Positions 45,907-55,014 of a stretch of DNA of 55,077 nt are shown in pieces; position 1 is the first letter of the stretch; the number at the start of each line of letters is the position of its first letter. The translations under genes were made by a program, and so were the position numbers. The DNA is from Eubacterium sp. (GTDB lineage: Bacteria; Bacillota; Clostridia; Acetivibrionales; DSM-1351). The notes under the pieces are model-generated. The model was not told the origin of the DNA, made no database searches, and was given only the letters and a program-made list of their open reading frames with translations. The stretch is taken from positions 1 through 55,077 of the forward strand of contig JAQSXC010000019.1 of the NCBI GenBank assembly GCA_029266335.1, given 5' to 3'.

Positions 45907-47409
45907 TTACAAATGTGATATATATTCAAAATTTTTGAAGTCGGCAAAACCACCTATTTCTTTTTGAGCATAGTAAAATATTCCGATTCTGTATCCAATA
46001 AAGAGATCCAGTGTATATTTCATATGCAGATCCTCTCCGAGTTGCTTCCACTCAATACCATCAGTAGAAAAATAAAATTTTGCAATATCAATACTATCTT
46101 GAAAGTCAAATTGTATTTTCAAGAATACCTGCTTGTCGGAGAACAATATATAACCATCCTCTTTCTGTCTTCCATCACTGCCTTTATTGGAAACAAGAAT
46201 TCTTTTCAAGCCATTTTCGTCAACTCTTATGCCAATCAGACCATATGTGCCCTGCAATGCTGTCAGTCCGGCATAATCTCCAGCTTTCATCCCTTTTGTC
46301 TCCATCTCCACCGTAAAAGAACAGCCAGGGCCACCGGTTCTTTGGGTTAGGGTATTCCTTGCATTTAATAGTTCCTTTGCCACAGAGCCTGTACGCAATC
46401 TCAAGTATCCCGGCCGCTCGGTAAAAGACCAGCAATCCTTTTCGGGATTGTGGTTCCATTCCCAGGATAAATCCAGTCGATTTTCAGCATGATTAAAGTT
46501 GTCGCTTATAATCAGTGGTTTGGCATCATACTTTTCAAATGGCACCTCAAAGGTTTCAGGAACCTTACCATTAATACCTATCACCGGCCAATCCTCTTCC
46601 CAGGTAACAGGAATGAGATATGGAATTCTTCCTACAGCTCCATGATCCTGGAACAAAATTGAATACCATTCCCCTTCAGGAGTATCGATCAATATACCCT
46701 GTGCAATCCCCTGGTTCTGATATCCCATATCGTCATCCAGCAGAATCTTTCTCTCATACTCTCCCAACAGCTCTTTTGAGCGGTAACAGGTAACACGCCT
46801 TCTGCCATTTCCGTCATTTGGCCAGTCGATAAACAGCAAATAATAAAAGCCATTTATTTTATAAGCCCTGCAACCTTCGCAGCGCAGCCTTATGTTTTCT
46901 GATGGAGTACTGAATAGAAGCTGATTGACTCCTCCTTCTTTTATTCCTGACAAGTCCTCCTTGAGCTCGGCTATTTTTATATCTCCATTATCGTATATCA
47001 AATAGGCCTTACCATCATCGAATAAAAATGACATGTCATGAAAAGCACCATCTATTTCATATCTGTTCCAGAAGCTTTTTTCTATATCATCTGTATAATA
47101 AACATATGTCTTTTGCATATCATGACATACAAAGCATGCATAAAAAAACCCGTTGTGAAACTTAAGACTGGTAGCCCACTGTCCCCTGCCATATGCGTTT
47201 TTTCCAGCCTTAAGCTGATAAATGTCATTTTCCTCAATTGCATCGAAGATATATGAGACAAGCTCCCAGTGACATAAATCCTTTGATTTTAAAATAGGGC
47301 CACCGGGCATTACAAACATTGTTGTACATACCATGTAATAGGTATCCTCAACTCGTATAACATCAGGATCAGGAAAATCTGACCAGATAATAGGGTTTTG
47401 AACTTTCAT
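45907..47409 (-). CDS. GH43 beta-xylosidase / alpha-L-arabinofuranosidase
   Basis: 500 residues, no signal peptide. Five-bladed propeller about 1-300 with base Asp14 (DFPDPDV), pKa-tuning Asp125 (AFHDMSF) and acid Glu178 (RCEGCRAYK). A C-terminal concanavalin-like beta-sandwich (about 310-500) completes the architecture of xylan-side-chain and xyloside enzymes. Acts on imported arabinoxylan oligosaccharides; xylosidase versus arabinofuranosidase cannot be decided by eye. It has its own promoter (47496-47559) that is near-identical in layout to that of the operon at 54.8 kb. Ribosome site GAGAGGA. Confidence 0.9.
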   Translation of the reverse strand: MKVQNPIIWSDFPDPDVIRVEDTYYMVCTTMFVMPGGPILKSKDLCHWELVSYIFDAIEENDIYQLKAGKNAYGRGQWATSLKFHNGFFYACFVCHDMQKTYVYYTDDIEKSFWNRYEIDGAFHDMSFLFDDGKAYLIYDNGDIKIAELKEDLSGIKEGGVNQLLFSTPSENIRLRCEGCRAYKINGFYYLLFIDWPNDGNGRRRVTCYRSKELLGEYERKILLDDDMGYQNQGIAQGILIDTPEGEWYSILFQDHGAVGRIPYLIPVTWEEDWPVIGINGKVPETFEVPFEKYDAKPLIISDNFNHAENRLDLSWEWNHNPEKDCWSFTERPGYLRLRTGSVAKELLNARNTLTQRTGGPGCSFTVEMETKGMKAGDYAGLTALQGTYGLIGIRVDENGLKRILVSNKGSDGRQKEDGYILFSDKQVFLKIQFDFQDSIDIAKFYFSTDGIEWKQLGEDLHMKYTLDLFIGYRIGIFYYAQKEIGGFADFKNFEYISHL

Positions 47410-47495
47410 GATAAAATCCTCTCTGAAAAGAATTTAAAATTCGGGTATTACAAATATTTTACAAACCAAATGAATTTTAAAATAGACTCATCTAA

Positions 47496-47559
47496 ATTAT
47501 AAAATGAGACAGACCTCAATTCTATTAACATCTCTTTACTTTCTTATCATTTGTTTACC
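47496..47559 (-). promoter_or_regulatory. GH43 promoter, shared architecture copy A
   Basis: On the minus strand GGTAAACAAA (47550-47559), 8 nt, AAGTAAA (47535-47541), 15 nt, TTGAGG (47514-47519), 12 nt, TATAAT (47496-47501). The same blocks and spacings occur upstream of the SBP gene at 54833. On the plus strand TTAACATCTCTTTACTTT (47525-47542) is identical to 54997-55014. The lack of a -35 at 17 nt suggests an activator-dependent promoter. Confidence 0.7.
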
Positions 47560-47649
47560 TTTATTCTAATTTTTCCAACTGTCCTTTAATTAGGAGATAA
47601 CTTCATCTGAGTATCTCCCGGTTTATTACATTAATCTGAAAATATATCA

Positions 47650-47690
47650 TAATAAAAATGCCCTGGCGTTTACATTGACTGCCAGGACAT
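47650..47690 (-). terminator. Terminator of the SBP-permease-GH43-GH51 operon
   Basis: ATGTCCTGGC and GCCAGGGCAT (minus strand) form a 10-bp stem with one G-U pair and a 13-nt loop, followed by TTTTATT, about 87 nt after the GH51 stop. Confidence 0.8.
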
Positions 47691-47776
47691 AAGAATGACC
47701 AAAGTGTAGTTTTTCATTAAGTTAATACTGCTGATATTCATTTTATTTAAGTAAATCCCGGGCCATTCAAGCAGTT

Positions 47777-49255
47777 TTATACTATTTCAAGCATAACTAC
47801 TGACTTTGAGGGTATTTTCCCGGTAACATGATTGTTTTCAAGTCTCAGGTTTCCAAAAACCGCTGTTCTTACATTATTCGAAGCATCAAAAGTATTGTTG
47901 GCATTCATTTCACCGGCTGTTAAAATAGTACCTGTACTGTTTTGGACCATCATACCTCGGATATCGATATCAATATCTGCCTCCTGTGAAGGACTCAGGT
48001 TACAAACAGATAGATGTATTTTGCCCTCGCTGTCCCCGGACGCAGAAGCACTCAGTTGAGGAATTTTTTCTCCCATAAACATATAATCAGGGCTCTCAAA
48101 TTCCAGTGATATCAATTCAGCATCCTGATGTACCTTGAACATATCAAAAACATAATATGTAGGCGTCTTAAGCATTTTTGCTCCATCAGTCAGAATCACT
48201 GACTGCAAAACGTTTACAAGCTGCGCAATATTAGCCATTTGTACCCTGTCACAATGGTTGTTGAATAGGTTGAAATGAACTCCTGCCACCAAGGCATCTC
48301 TTAATGTATTTTGCTGATAAAGGAAGCCTGGATTGGTTCCGGGTTCTACTGCAAACCATGTACCCCATTCATCAACTATCAAACCGACTTTTTTCTCGGG
48401 ATCATAATTATCCATAATACTGGAATGTCTGTTCACAAGTTCTTCCATGTAAAAAGCATTCTGCAATACCGAAAACCATTCGTTTTCCTTAAAGTCTGTT
48501 GCTGATCCCTGTACCGACCAGTCTCTGGAAACTCTGGTATAATAATGGACACTTAAGCCGTCCATTTGCTTACCGGCTTCCCGCATAAGTACTTCTGTCC
48601 AGTGATAGTCGTCTACCGACGCACCGCCTGCTATCCTGTAGATCTTGTTATCTCCGAAGTTTCTTACATAGGTCGCATATCTTCTATACTGATCTGCATA
48701 ATACTCGGCCCGCATGTTCCCGCCGCAGCCCCAGTTTTCATTTCCGACTCCGAAATATTTCAAGCTCCAGGGCTCATCTTTTCCGTTTGATCTTCTTAAA
48801 TCAGACATTGGAGATTTGCCGTCAAAGGTCATATATTCCACCCACTGCTGCATTTCCTGAACGGTACCGCTCCCTACATTACCGCAAATATACGGCTCTG
48901 CACCTATCAATTCGCAAAATTCCAAAAACTCGTGTGTCCCAAAATGATTATTTTCAACTACCCCACCCCAATGAGTATTTATCATACAGGGCCTGTTTTC
49001 TTTAGGCCCTATGCCGTCCATCCAGTGGTACTCGTCGGCGAAACACCCTCCCGGCCATCTCAGAACAGGGATTTTTATTTTTTTAAGTGCTTCAAGCACA
49101 TCGGTACGGAAGCCTTTTATATTTGGAACCAAGGAATCCTCTCCAACCCATATTCCCTCATATATGCACCTTCCAAGGTGTTCAGAGAAATGACCGTATA
49201 TATTTTTATTTATTTTTCCTTTTTTTATATCGGTGTTCAGAATCATTTTTACCAT
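47777..49255 (-). CDS. abfA: GH51 alpha-L-arabinofuranosidase
   Basis: 492 residues, cytoplasmic. TIM barrel with [14 protein letters not shown], acid/base Glu173 ([11 protein letters not shown]) and nucleophile Glu296 (IVDEWGTW), followed by the C-terminal beta-sandwich. Removes terminal arabinofuranose from arabinoxylan or arabinan oligosaccharides. An upstream in-frame start at 49279 precedes the AGGAGG site, so ATG 49255 is chosen. Last gene of its operon, 86 nt after the GH43-like gene. Confidence 0.94.
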   Translation of the reverse strand: MVKMILNTDIKKGKINKNIYGHFSEHLGRCIYEGIWVGEDSLVPNIKGFRTDVLEALKKIKIPVLRWPGGCFADEYHWMDGIGPKENRPCMINTHWGGVVENNHFGTHEFLEFCELIGAEPYICGNVGSGTVQEMQQWVEYMTFDGKSPMSDLRRSNGKDEPWSLKYFGVGNENWGCGGNMRAEYYADQYRRYATYVRNFGDNKIYRIAGGASVDDYHWTEVLMREAGKQMDGLSVHYYTRVSRDWSVQGSATDFKENEWFSVLQNAFYMEELVNRHSSIMDNYDPEKKVGLIVDEWGTWFAVEPGTNPGFLYQQNTLRDALVAGVHFNLFNNHCDRVQMANIAQLVNVLQSVILTDGAKMLKTPTYYVFDMFKVHQDAELISLEFESPDYMFMGEKIPQLSASASGDSEGKIHLSVCNLSPSQEADIDIDIRGMMVQNSTGTILTAGEMNANNTFDASNNVRTAVFGNLRLENNHVTGKIPSKSVVMLEIV

Positions 49256-49341
49256 ATAGTAATTACCTCCTATCCGCATTTAACTCCATGTTCGGTTATT
49301 AATCCAATCTCCGGTTTAGTGTAAACTTGGTTTTCAAAAGT

Positions 49342-51138
49342 TTATCCAATAATAACCTTTGTTGATAAATTCCTGATTTCAGGATTCACATCTTTTTCCT
49401 CAGTGAGATCAAGCACCGGATAACCATCTATATCAAAATGGACACGCCTCAGGCCTGAACTCCTTGGACCATCAACTCCCGGCCTCGCATGATACGCATT
49501 CCATATAACTCCTTCATCATCAGTAACGTACGAATTATGACCCGGACCGAATTCTCCCGGAACACTTCTGCTGGTAAGCAAAGGATAATTTAGCTTGATC
49601 CAGCTTTCAGAGTCAAGAAGATTTGCTCCCGGATCAGCTGTAAGCATCCCGACTGCATAGGTTGCATCAATCATGGCACTTGCAAATGAAAGAAATAGTT
49701 TCTTATCGGTTATAAGTGCAAATGGCCCCTCGTCAACAAATACATGATTATTTGCCCAGCCATAGTCGGGTTTTGTCAACAGAACGGGATCAGAAACGAG
49801 TTTCCATGGCTCCTTGGGATCTATTTTCGCGATATATATCCATGCTCCCAAATCCACGGGGACAAACTGTCTCTCGGACCAGGCTGCATAGTATTCATTG
49901 TTCCAGGGGATAACTGTCATATCAAGTGAAATAACCTTTCCCGATTCACACAAAAATGTTCCGTCCTTTTTCAATACCCGCTGAGGTATGGACCAATCTT
50001 CTTTACTTGAAGGATTTCCACCCTTCTTTAATTTCATGACATGTGATTCAATAAACAAAAACTCACTTGATGTTGCTGCATGAAAGATATATAAATCTTC
50101 TCCGATTGCATGAAACTCCGGAGCCCAAAGAAATCCCTTTATGTGTTCATAAGTATATGCATCCAGTAAAAGTTTTTCTTGTGCATTCACCAGTTCAGGT
50201 ATTGAAGCCGCTTCTCTTATATACAGGGAATTGTTTCCATCAGCATCATTAGTAGCAATGAAATAATATTTTCCGTTCCATTTTTTTATACAAGGGTCTG
50301 CACGGTTAACTGCCATTGGAAAATCATAATGTTCCTGGCGTATAGTTCCTGTTATTTCATATGTGCCTGATTTATTCCAGTCAATTCCGGCAGTATCCCA
50401 ATCAACGGTTTTATACGCGGTTGTGCCATCGTTGTATATTGCCTTAGCCTTTACGCTTTTTAATGCTTTCCTTGAGGTTACTTTCACTTCTTCGGGCAGC
50501 TCCATCGCTATATTGAATGGCGTTGAAAGCCTGAATTTCAACTTCCTGCCGGTTTCTTCCGGCACAGAAATCATATTGCCCGGTACAATTCCTTCAATAT
50601 CGGTATTAACCTTTTGTATCTTAACTGCCTCAATGCTGTCAGGTTGAGAAGCCGCTTCCAATGAATACAAATCTGTTATTTCATTTCTGAACCATTTTCC
50701 TTCCAGACTCCAGCAGACTGCATAGACCTTCCTGTTTTCATCGTAATTGCAAGTCACTTCCTCGACATAAGCAGAGGAATGAAGATCGATCAGCCCAACT
50801 TCCGAATATTGAAGAAAGTCCCTGGTAACAAAAAACAATACCTTTCCTTTGCTTTCTTCATCAGCTTCACCCTCAGCACAGGTTCTAACCGCAACAATTC
50901 CGAATGAGCCGTCTGCCATTCTAAAAATATACGGTTTCTTCAAGCTTTTTGCCTTCATTGTCTTATCATGGTTGTCTGTTGCTTTGGCAAACAAAACACC
51001 GGAATTGTGATTTAACGGTTCAAATTTCCTACCATCCTCACTATAGGCCAGATGCATGCTGTAAGCCAGTTTTTCCGAATAAATCATCCCATCCTGAGGT
51101 TCTCTGGTATAACATAGAATATATTTATCATTATTCAT
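49342..51138 (-). CDS. GH43-family enzyme with extra N-terminal propeller-like and Ig-like domains
   Basis: 598 residues, no signal peptide. The C-terminal GH43 domain (about 275-598) keeps the triad: base Asp281 (NRADPCIKK), Asp406 (ISLDMTVIPW) and acid Glu470 (VDEGPF), plus the WAPEFH motif. Residues 1-150 look like part of another GH43-type propeller (LAYSEDGRKFEPL, KKPYIFRMADGSFGI) but without an obvious triad, and about 205-268 resemble a bacterial Ig-like (Big_4) domain (KAIYNDGTTAYKTVDW). An in-frame GTG at 51156 lies within the GTGGAGG ribosome site, so ATG 51138 is used. Between the permeases and GH51, it probably works on arabinose- or xylose-containing oligosaccharides. Confidence 0.85.
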   Translation of the reverse strand: MNNDKYILCYTREPQDGMIYSEKLAYSMHLAYSEDGRKFEPLNHNSGVLFAKATDNHDKTMKAKSLKKPYIFRMADGSFGIVAVRTCAEGEADEESKGKVLFFVTRDFLQYSEVGLIDLHSSAYVEEVTCNYDENRKVYAVCWSLEGKWFRNEITDLYSLEAASQPDSIEAVKIQKVNTDIEGIVPGNMISVPEETGRKLKFRLSTPFNIAMELPEEVKVTSRKALKSVKAKAIYNDGTTAYKTVDWDTAGIDWNKSGTYEITGTIRQEHYDFPMAVNRADPCIKKWNGKYYFIATNDADGNNSLYIREAASIPELVNAQEKLLLDAYTYEHIKGFLWAPEFHAIGEDLYIFHAATSSEFLFIESHVMKLKKGGNPSSKEDWSIPQRVLKKDGTFLCESGKVISLDMTVIPWNNEYYAAWSERQFVPVDLGAWIYIAKIDPKEPWKLVSDPVLLTKPDYGWANNHVFVDEGPFALITDKKLFLSFASAMIDATYAVGMLTADPGANLLDSESWIKLNYPLLTSRSVPGEFGPGHNSYVTDDEGVIWNAYHARPGVDGPRSSGLRRVHFDIDGYPVLDLTEEKDVNPEIRNLSTKVIIG

Positions 51139-51181
51139 TCTGTAAGAATCCTCCACTCAAAAAGTTTTGCATATCATCCAT

Positions 51182-52066
51182 TTAACCCTTCACACCGCCG
51201 AGAACAATACCCTTTACAAAATACTTCTGAAGGAATGGGTAAACAAGTATTATAGGCAGTGAACCCAGAAATATCTGAGAGGATCTTAAGGTCCTGTCTG
51301 ACACAGTTGCAAGTTCGGAAATCTCCTGGCGTGAAAGCATGCTGTAGGATCTCTGAACAACAATAGTCTGTATATAGCTTTGCAGCGGATAATTATCCGC
51401 CTTATTCATCAGTATAAGACCGTCAAACCAGCTGTTCCAGTGTCCTACCAGGGAAAACAGGGTTATGGTTGCCAGTGCGGGAGTTGAGACCGGTACGTAT
51501 AATTTCCAAAGCGTTGTCCAGTGGCCTGCTCCATCTATAAAAGCTGCCTCACTCAATTCTTTGGGTATTTCTCTGAAAAAGTTTAAAAGAAGTATGACAC
51601 TGAATACAGGTACAGCACCCGGTAGTACAAGCGCCCATATGCTGTCAAGCAATCCTGCCTGTCTGATTACTGTATACCAGGGAATCAAACCGCCGCTGAA
51701 TAACATTGTAATGAAAAATGCCCATGCATAAAATGTACGGAATCTGAATTCCGATCTTTCCTTTGATAAGGGATAGGCACACAAAATGGTAAGCACCAGA
51801 TTAACAGCACCTCCAATTGCTATTCTTTCAGCCGACACCAGCATTGAATGCCAGAATGCGCCTCTTTTTGCTACATACATATATGAATTCAATGAAAATT
51901 CAACCGGCCAGAAAACAACCTTTCCTGCTGCAGCTGCCGAGCTTGAGCTGAATGAGACCGCTAAGATGTGAATAAGCGGGATAATACAGAGCAGTGCTGC
52001 CAAAATAAGAAAACAGCTGTTTATTATTGTAAAAACACTAGGTTTCTTTATTCTTTTAAGATTCAA
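51182..52066 (-). CDS. CUT1 sugar ABC permease (LplC/YtcP type), TTG start
   Basis: 294 residues, six helices, EAA loop (SEAAFIDGAGHWTTLWKLYVP) and C-terminus VKGIVLGGVKG. The longest frame (52114) would overlap the upstream gene, while TTG at 52066 follows an AAGGGGG site by 7 nt, so TTG is the likely start. Pairs with the permease that ends at 52080. Confidence 0.9.
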   Translation of the reverse strand: MNLKRIKKPSVFTIINSCFLILAALLCIIPLIHILAVSFSSSSAAAAGKVVFWPVEFSLNSYMYVAKRGAFWHSMLVSAERIAIGGAVNLVLTILCAYPLSKERSEFRFRTFYAWAFFITMLFSGGLIPWYTVIRQAGLLDSIWALVLPGAVPVFSVILLLNFFREIPKELSEAAFIDGAGHWTTLWKLYVPVSTPALATITLFSLVGHWNSWFDGLILMNKADNYPLQSYIQTIVVQRSYSMLSRQEISELATVSDRTLRSSQIFLGSLPIILVYPFLQKYFVKGIVLGGVKG

Positions 52067-52079
52067 TTGTATACCCCCT

Positions 52080-52982
52080 TTAAAAAATCCTGTAATCTGC
52101 AAATTTATATGCAAAGAAATAAGATACAGAAATCAGTGTGAACGAAACTACAGATTTGAAAAGTCCGACAGCTGTTGCAACACCGTATTGTGCATCTAGT
52201 AAGCCTATTCTGTAAACAAAGGTGTCAATAATGTCTCCGCTTTGATATACCGGGGGACTATATAAATTAAATATCTGGTCGAAACCAGCATTCAAAAGAT
52301 TTCCAAGACTTAATACCATAAGCAGCACTATAACCATTTTCATCCCTGGCAAGGTGATGTTCAATGTTTGTTTCCATCTGTTGGCCCCATCGATACGGGC
52401 GGCTTCATACAGACTTGGGTCTATGCCAGTGATTGCTGCAAGATAGATTATTGTACCGTAGCCGAATTCTTTCCATGTTTCAGTCAAAACCATGGTTGTC
52501 GGGAACCATTTATTATCTCCAAGAAAAAATATTGGCTCAATCCCTATAGATTTAAACAATCCATTTATTATTCCGCCCGAAGGTGACAGAATGTCAATAA
52601 GGATACCGCCAAGTACAACCCAGGACAAAAAGTGAGGAAGATATATCAATGTCTGAACACTTCTTTTTAAAGCATTATTTGTAATTTCATTAATCAAAAT
52701 AGCAAATATTATCGGAATAACAAGCCCTAGAATAATTTTCATCACCGCAATAGAAATTGTATTCCATATTACACCGCCAAAATTCGGCAGATCAAGGACA
52801 TATTTAAAATTGTCAAGACCTATCCATTTTTGATGTCCAAATAAACCCTTAGCAGGAATAAATTTTTGGAAAGCTATTACAATACCGGCCATAGGCAGGT
52901 AACTGAATATCAATAAAAGAATAAATCCAGGAAGTATCATCAGATGCAAGGGTAGTTGTTTTTTTATATTTAAGTTTTTCAA
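52080..52982 (-). CDS. CUT1 sugar ABC permease (LplB type), TTG start
   Basis: 300 residues, six helices, EAA loop (YEAARIDGANRWKQTLNITLPG). TTG at 52982 is preceded by TAGGGGG at a normal distance; the upstream frame extension has no ribosome site and would run back towards the SBP stem-loop. Together with the next gene it forms the channel for the SBP encoded at 53103-54833. Confidence 0.9.
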   Translation of the reverse strand: MKNLNIKKQLPLHLMILPGFILLLIFSYLPMAGIVIAFQKFIPAKGLFGHQKWIGLDNFKYVLDLPNFGGVIWNTISIAVMKIILGLVIPIIFAILINEITNNALKRSVQTLIYLPHFLSWVVLGGILIDILSPSGGIINGLFKSIGIEPIFFLGDNKWFPTTMVLTETWKEFGYGTIIYLAAITGIDPSLYEAARIDGANRWKQTLNITLPGMKMVIVLLMVLSLGNLLNAGFDQIFNLYSPPVYQSGDIIDTFVYRIGLLDAQYGVATAVGLFKSVVSFTLISVSYFFAYKFADYRIF

Positions 52983-53041
52983 GCTTATGCCCCCTAATCG
53001 GAATATATGTTGGTTTAATGTTTTCCTGCTTCCACAGTCAG

Positions 53042-53097
53042 ACAAGAAGGAAAGGATGCCAGTATCTGCCCCAGTCCTTTCCTTCCAGTCATCTTGT
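53042..53097 (-). other. Intercistronic stem-loop between SBP and LplB-type permease
   Basis: A perfect 10-bp stem (AAGGAAAGGA 53047-53056, complement 53075-53084) plus an outer ACAAG/CTTGT stem separated by an 8-nt bulge, directly after the SBP stop and without a T tract. Same position as the 15-bp stem after SBP1. Confidence 0.7.
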
Positions 53098-53102
53098 GAA
53101 AC

Positions 53103-54833
53103 TTACTTGGATTTAACTGAATCGTACCATTCATTAACTTCCTTGGTCATATCAGCACCACCCAGTTTGTTCCAATCATTTACAAATTTATCGAATTCAT
53201 CAATAGAGGCTGAACCCATGATGATTTTTACAAATACTTCTTTTTCCATCTTATCAAGAGTGGTTTTCTTTTCAGCCATTGTTTTTGTTGGAGCTCCGGT
53301 GAACTTTTCCTTAAAAAGCTGATCGTTCTTTTTGTAATCAACCATGTTGCGGAAAGCTCCGTTTTTACCGTAGATTCTCTCCCAGCCCCACATTGTATTG
53401 TCGCCCTTTTCATAGGCATCTATATTTGCCTGTATGACTTTTGGTTCGCCGGTCAATTTGCTGAAATCGTTACTGTTTCTTGCCTCATCTATTGCTACAA
53501 ATGCTTCAAGATTTTTGAAGGAAGGAGCAGGGCACACAGGAGAGAACTTCCATACTCCGACAGCTCCGTTTTCAACAGGCATATAATACTTGTTGAAATC
53601 AGCTGTTTTACCCCAGTTCTTTTCTACATGCATATTGAAAAGCTTAACAAGAGCTTCGGGATGTTCATATCCCTTTTTAACAGCAAATATTCTTGTCTGG
53701 TTAAACTTAAGAGGAACCATTGCCTTTTTGTCGTCTGAAGACACTATTGGATATGCTGTCCAGTCTGCATTTTTGTCATTATTGAAATTACTGATCAGCG
53801 GATACATCGGATTCCATTGTGCTCCATAATCAATACCAACTTTACCGGCTGCTATTGTCTCAGCTACTTTTCCTCCGTCCTTGACTCCAAATTCCTTATC
53901 CAGCTGTCCTGCCTTGTACATATCGGCAAGTTTCTGAAGTGCTGCCTTTGTTTCAGGTAATGTACTTCCCCATGCAAGCTTCCCTGAGCTATCCTCCACC
54001 CACATGTTGGGATATGCATGATAACCTGCGAAGAATCCTTCTGTTCCCATACAACCACTGTATAAGTCTTTTGTTATCGGTAACCCGTAAGTATCGTTTT
54101 TGCCGTTTCCGTCAGGGTCCTTGGTTGTAAAGGCTTCTGCAATCTTTAGAACATCATCCATTGTCTTTGGAGCCTGTAGATTGAGTTTCTTTAACCAGTC
54201 GTTTCTGATCCACAGATATTGAGCTCCTTCGTTCATTGCTATGTTCTCGGGAATAGCCATCATTTTGCCGTCAAAGGTTACAGAGTCAATATTGCCTGAA
54301 CCCTCTTCAGTCATATATTTCTTTAATTGCTCTGAAGCATAATCATTGTAATATTGTGTCATATCCTCAACCATATCGGAGTCCACAAGCTGTTTCAGCT
54401 GTGATGGATTAACAAGAACCACATCCGGCAGATCTCCGGAGGCTAAAGTAACATTGATCTTCTGAAGATACGCATCTGATGTTTCATTACCTTTGACTGT
54501 CCAGGCATAGTTTACATTTATACCAAGCTCATCCTTGTACAACTTCGTCCAGCGGTTGTCTTCAAGTGTTTCGCCAGGAGTTTTAGGCAGGATATTTGCA
54601 GCAAGGTCATCATCAATTCCTCTTACGAATGATATGTCAATTGCAGGGTCATATTTGCCCAGAGGCTCCTTGTTTGCAGAAGCGGAATTGCCTGCTGATG
54701 AAGAAGTTGAACTTTGTGCTGATGATGCTGAACTGTCTGTTGAGTTTTGACTGCCACATGCCGAAAATATTGCAGCGGTCATTGAAATAGCCATTGCTAA
54801 AGAAACAGCCTTTCTTAAATAATTAAACTTCAT
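53103..54833 (-). CDS. LplA/YtcQ-type sugar-binding lipoprotein
   Basis: 576 residues with lipobox FSAC (lipidated Cys26), a Ser-rich linker to about residue 55 and a full-length SBP body (VVLVNPSQLKQLVDSDMVED, YLWIRNDWLKKL). AGGAGG ribosome site. First gene of the SBP-permease-permease-GH43-GH51 operon, driven by the module at 54887-55014. Context suggests arabinoxylo-oligosaccharide or arabino-oligosaccharide uptake; it is only distantly like the SBP at 40611. Confidence 0.92.
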   Translation of the reverse strand: MKFNYLRKAVSLAMAISMTAAIFSACGSQNSTDSSASSAQSSTSSSAGNSASANKEPLGKYDPAIDISFVRGIDDDLAANILPKTPGETLEDNRWTKLYKDELGINVNYAWTVKGNETSDAYLQKINVTLASGDLPDVVLVNPSQLKQLVDSDMVEDMTQYYNDYASEQLKKYMTEEGSGNIDSVTFDGKMMAIPENIAMNEGAQYLWIRNDWLKKLNLQAPKTMDDVLKIAEAFTTKDPDGNGKNDTYGLPITKDLYSGCMGTEGFFAGYHAYPNMWVEDSSGKLAWGSTLPETKAALQKLADMYKAGQLDKEFGVKDGGKVAETIAAGKVGIDYGAQWNPMYPLISNFNNDKNADWTAYPIVSSDDKKAMVPLKFNQTRIFAVKKGYEHPEALVKLFNMHVEKNWGKTADFNKYYMPVENGAVGVWKFSPVCPAPSFKNLEAFVAIDEARNSNDFSKLTGEPKVIQANIDAYEKGDNTMWGWERIYGKNGAFRNMVDYKKNDQLFKEKFTGAPTKTMAEKKTTLDKMEKEVFVKIIMGSASIDEFDKFVNDWNKLGGADMTKEVNEWYDSVKSK

Positions 54834-54886
54834 TTGTTTTCCTCCTGTTATTATTTAATTATTTGATTATTTGAGGCCTCAACTAC

Positions 54887-55014
54887 ATTATAAAAGGGGT
54901 GATCCTTCAATACCATGCACATGTTTTTACTTAGTTAACTTTTGTTTACCAAGTTTAAATTTTATACTTCAGGTTTCATATCTTTTCTTTACTTTGTTAA
55001 CATCTCTTTACTTT
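54887..55014 (-). promoter_or_regulatory. Promoter of the SBP-GH43-GH51 operon, shared architecture copy B
   Basis: On the minus strand GGTAAACAAA (54941-54950), 8 nt, AAGTAAA (54926-54932), 15 nt, TTGAAG (54905-54910), 12 nt, TATAAT (54887-54892), exactly the spacing of copy A. Further upstream GTAAAG repeats 19 bp apart (54987-54992 and 55006-55011 on plus as CTTTAC) include the 18-nt sequence shared with copy A, giving a second binding site. Confidence 0.7.

Larger units (their letters stand above)
47410..47776 (-). other. 367-bp gap with terminator and shared promoter module
   Basis: From right to left it holds the GH51 operon terminator and the GH43 promoter module, both listed separately. 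No open reading frame is supported. Confidence 0.6.
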
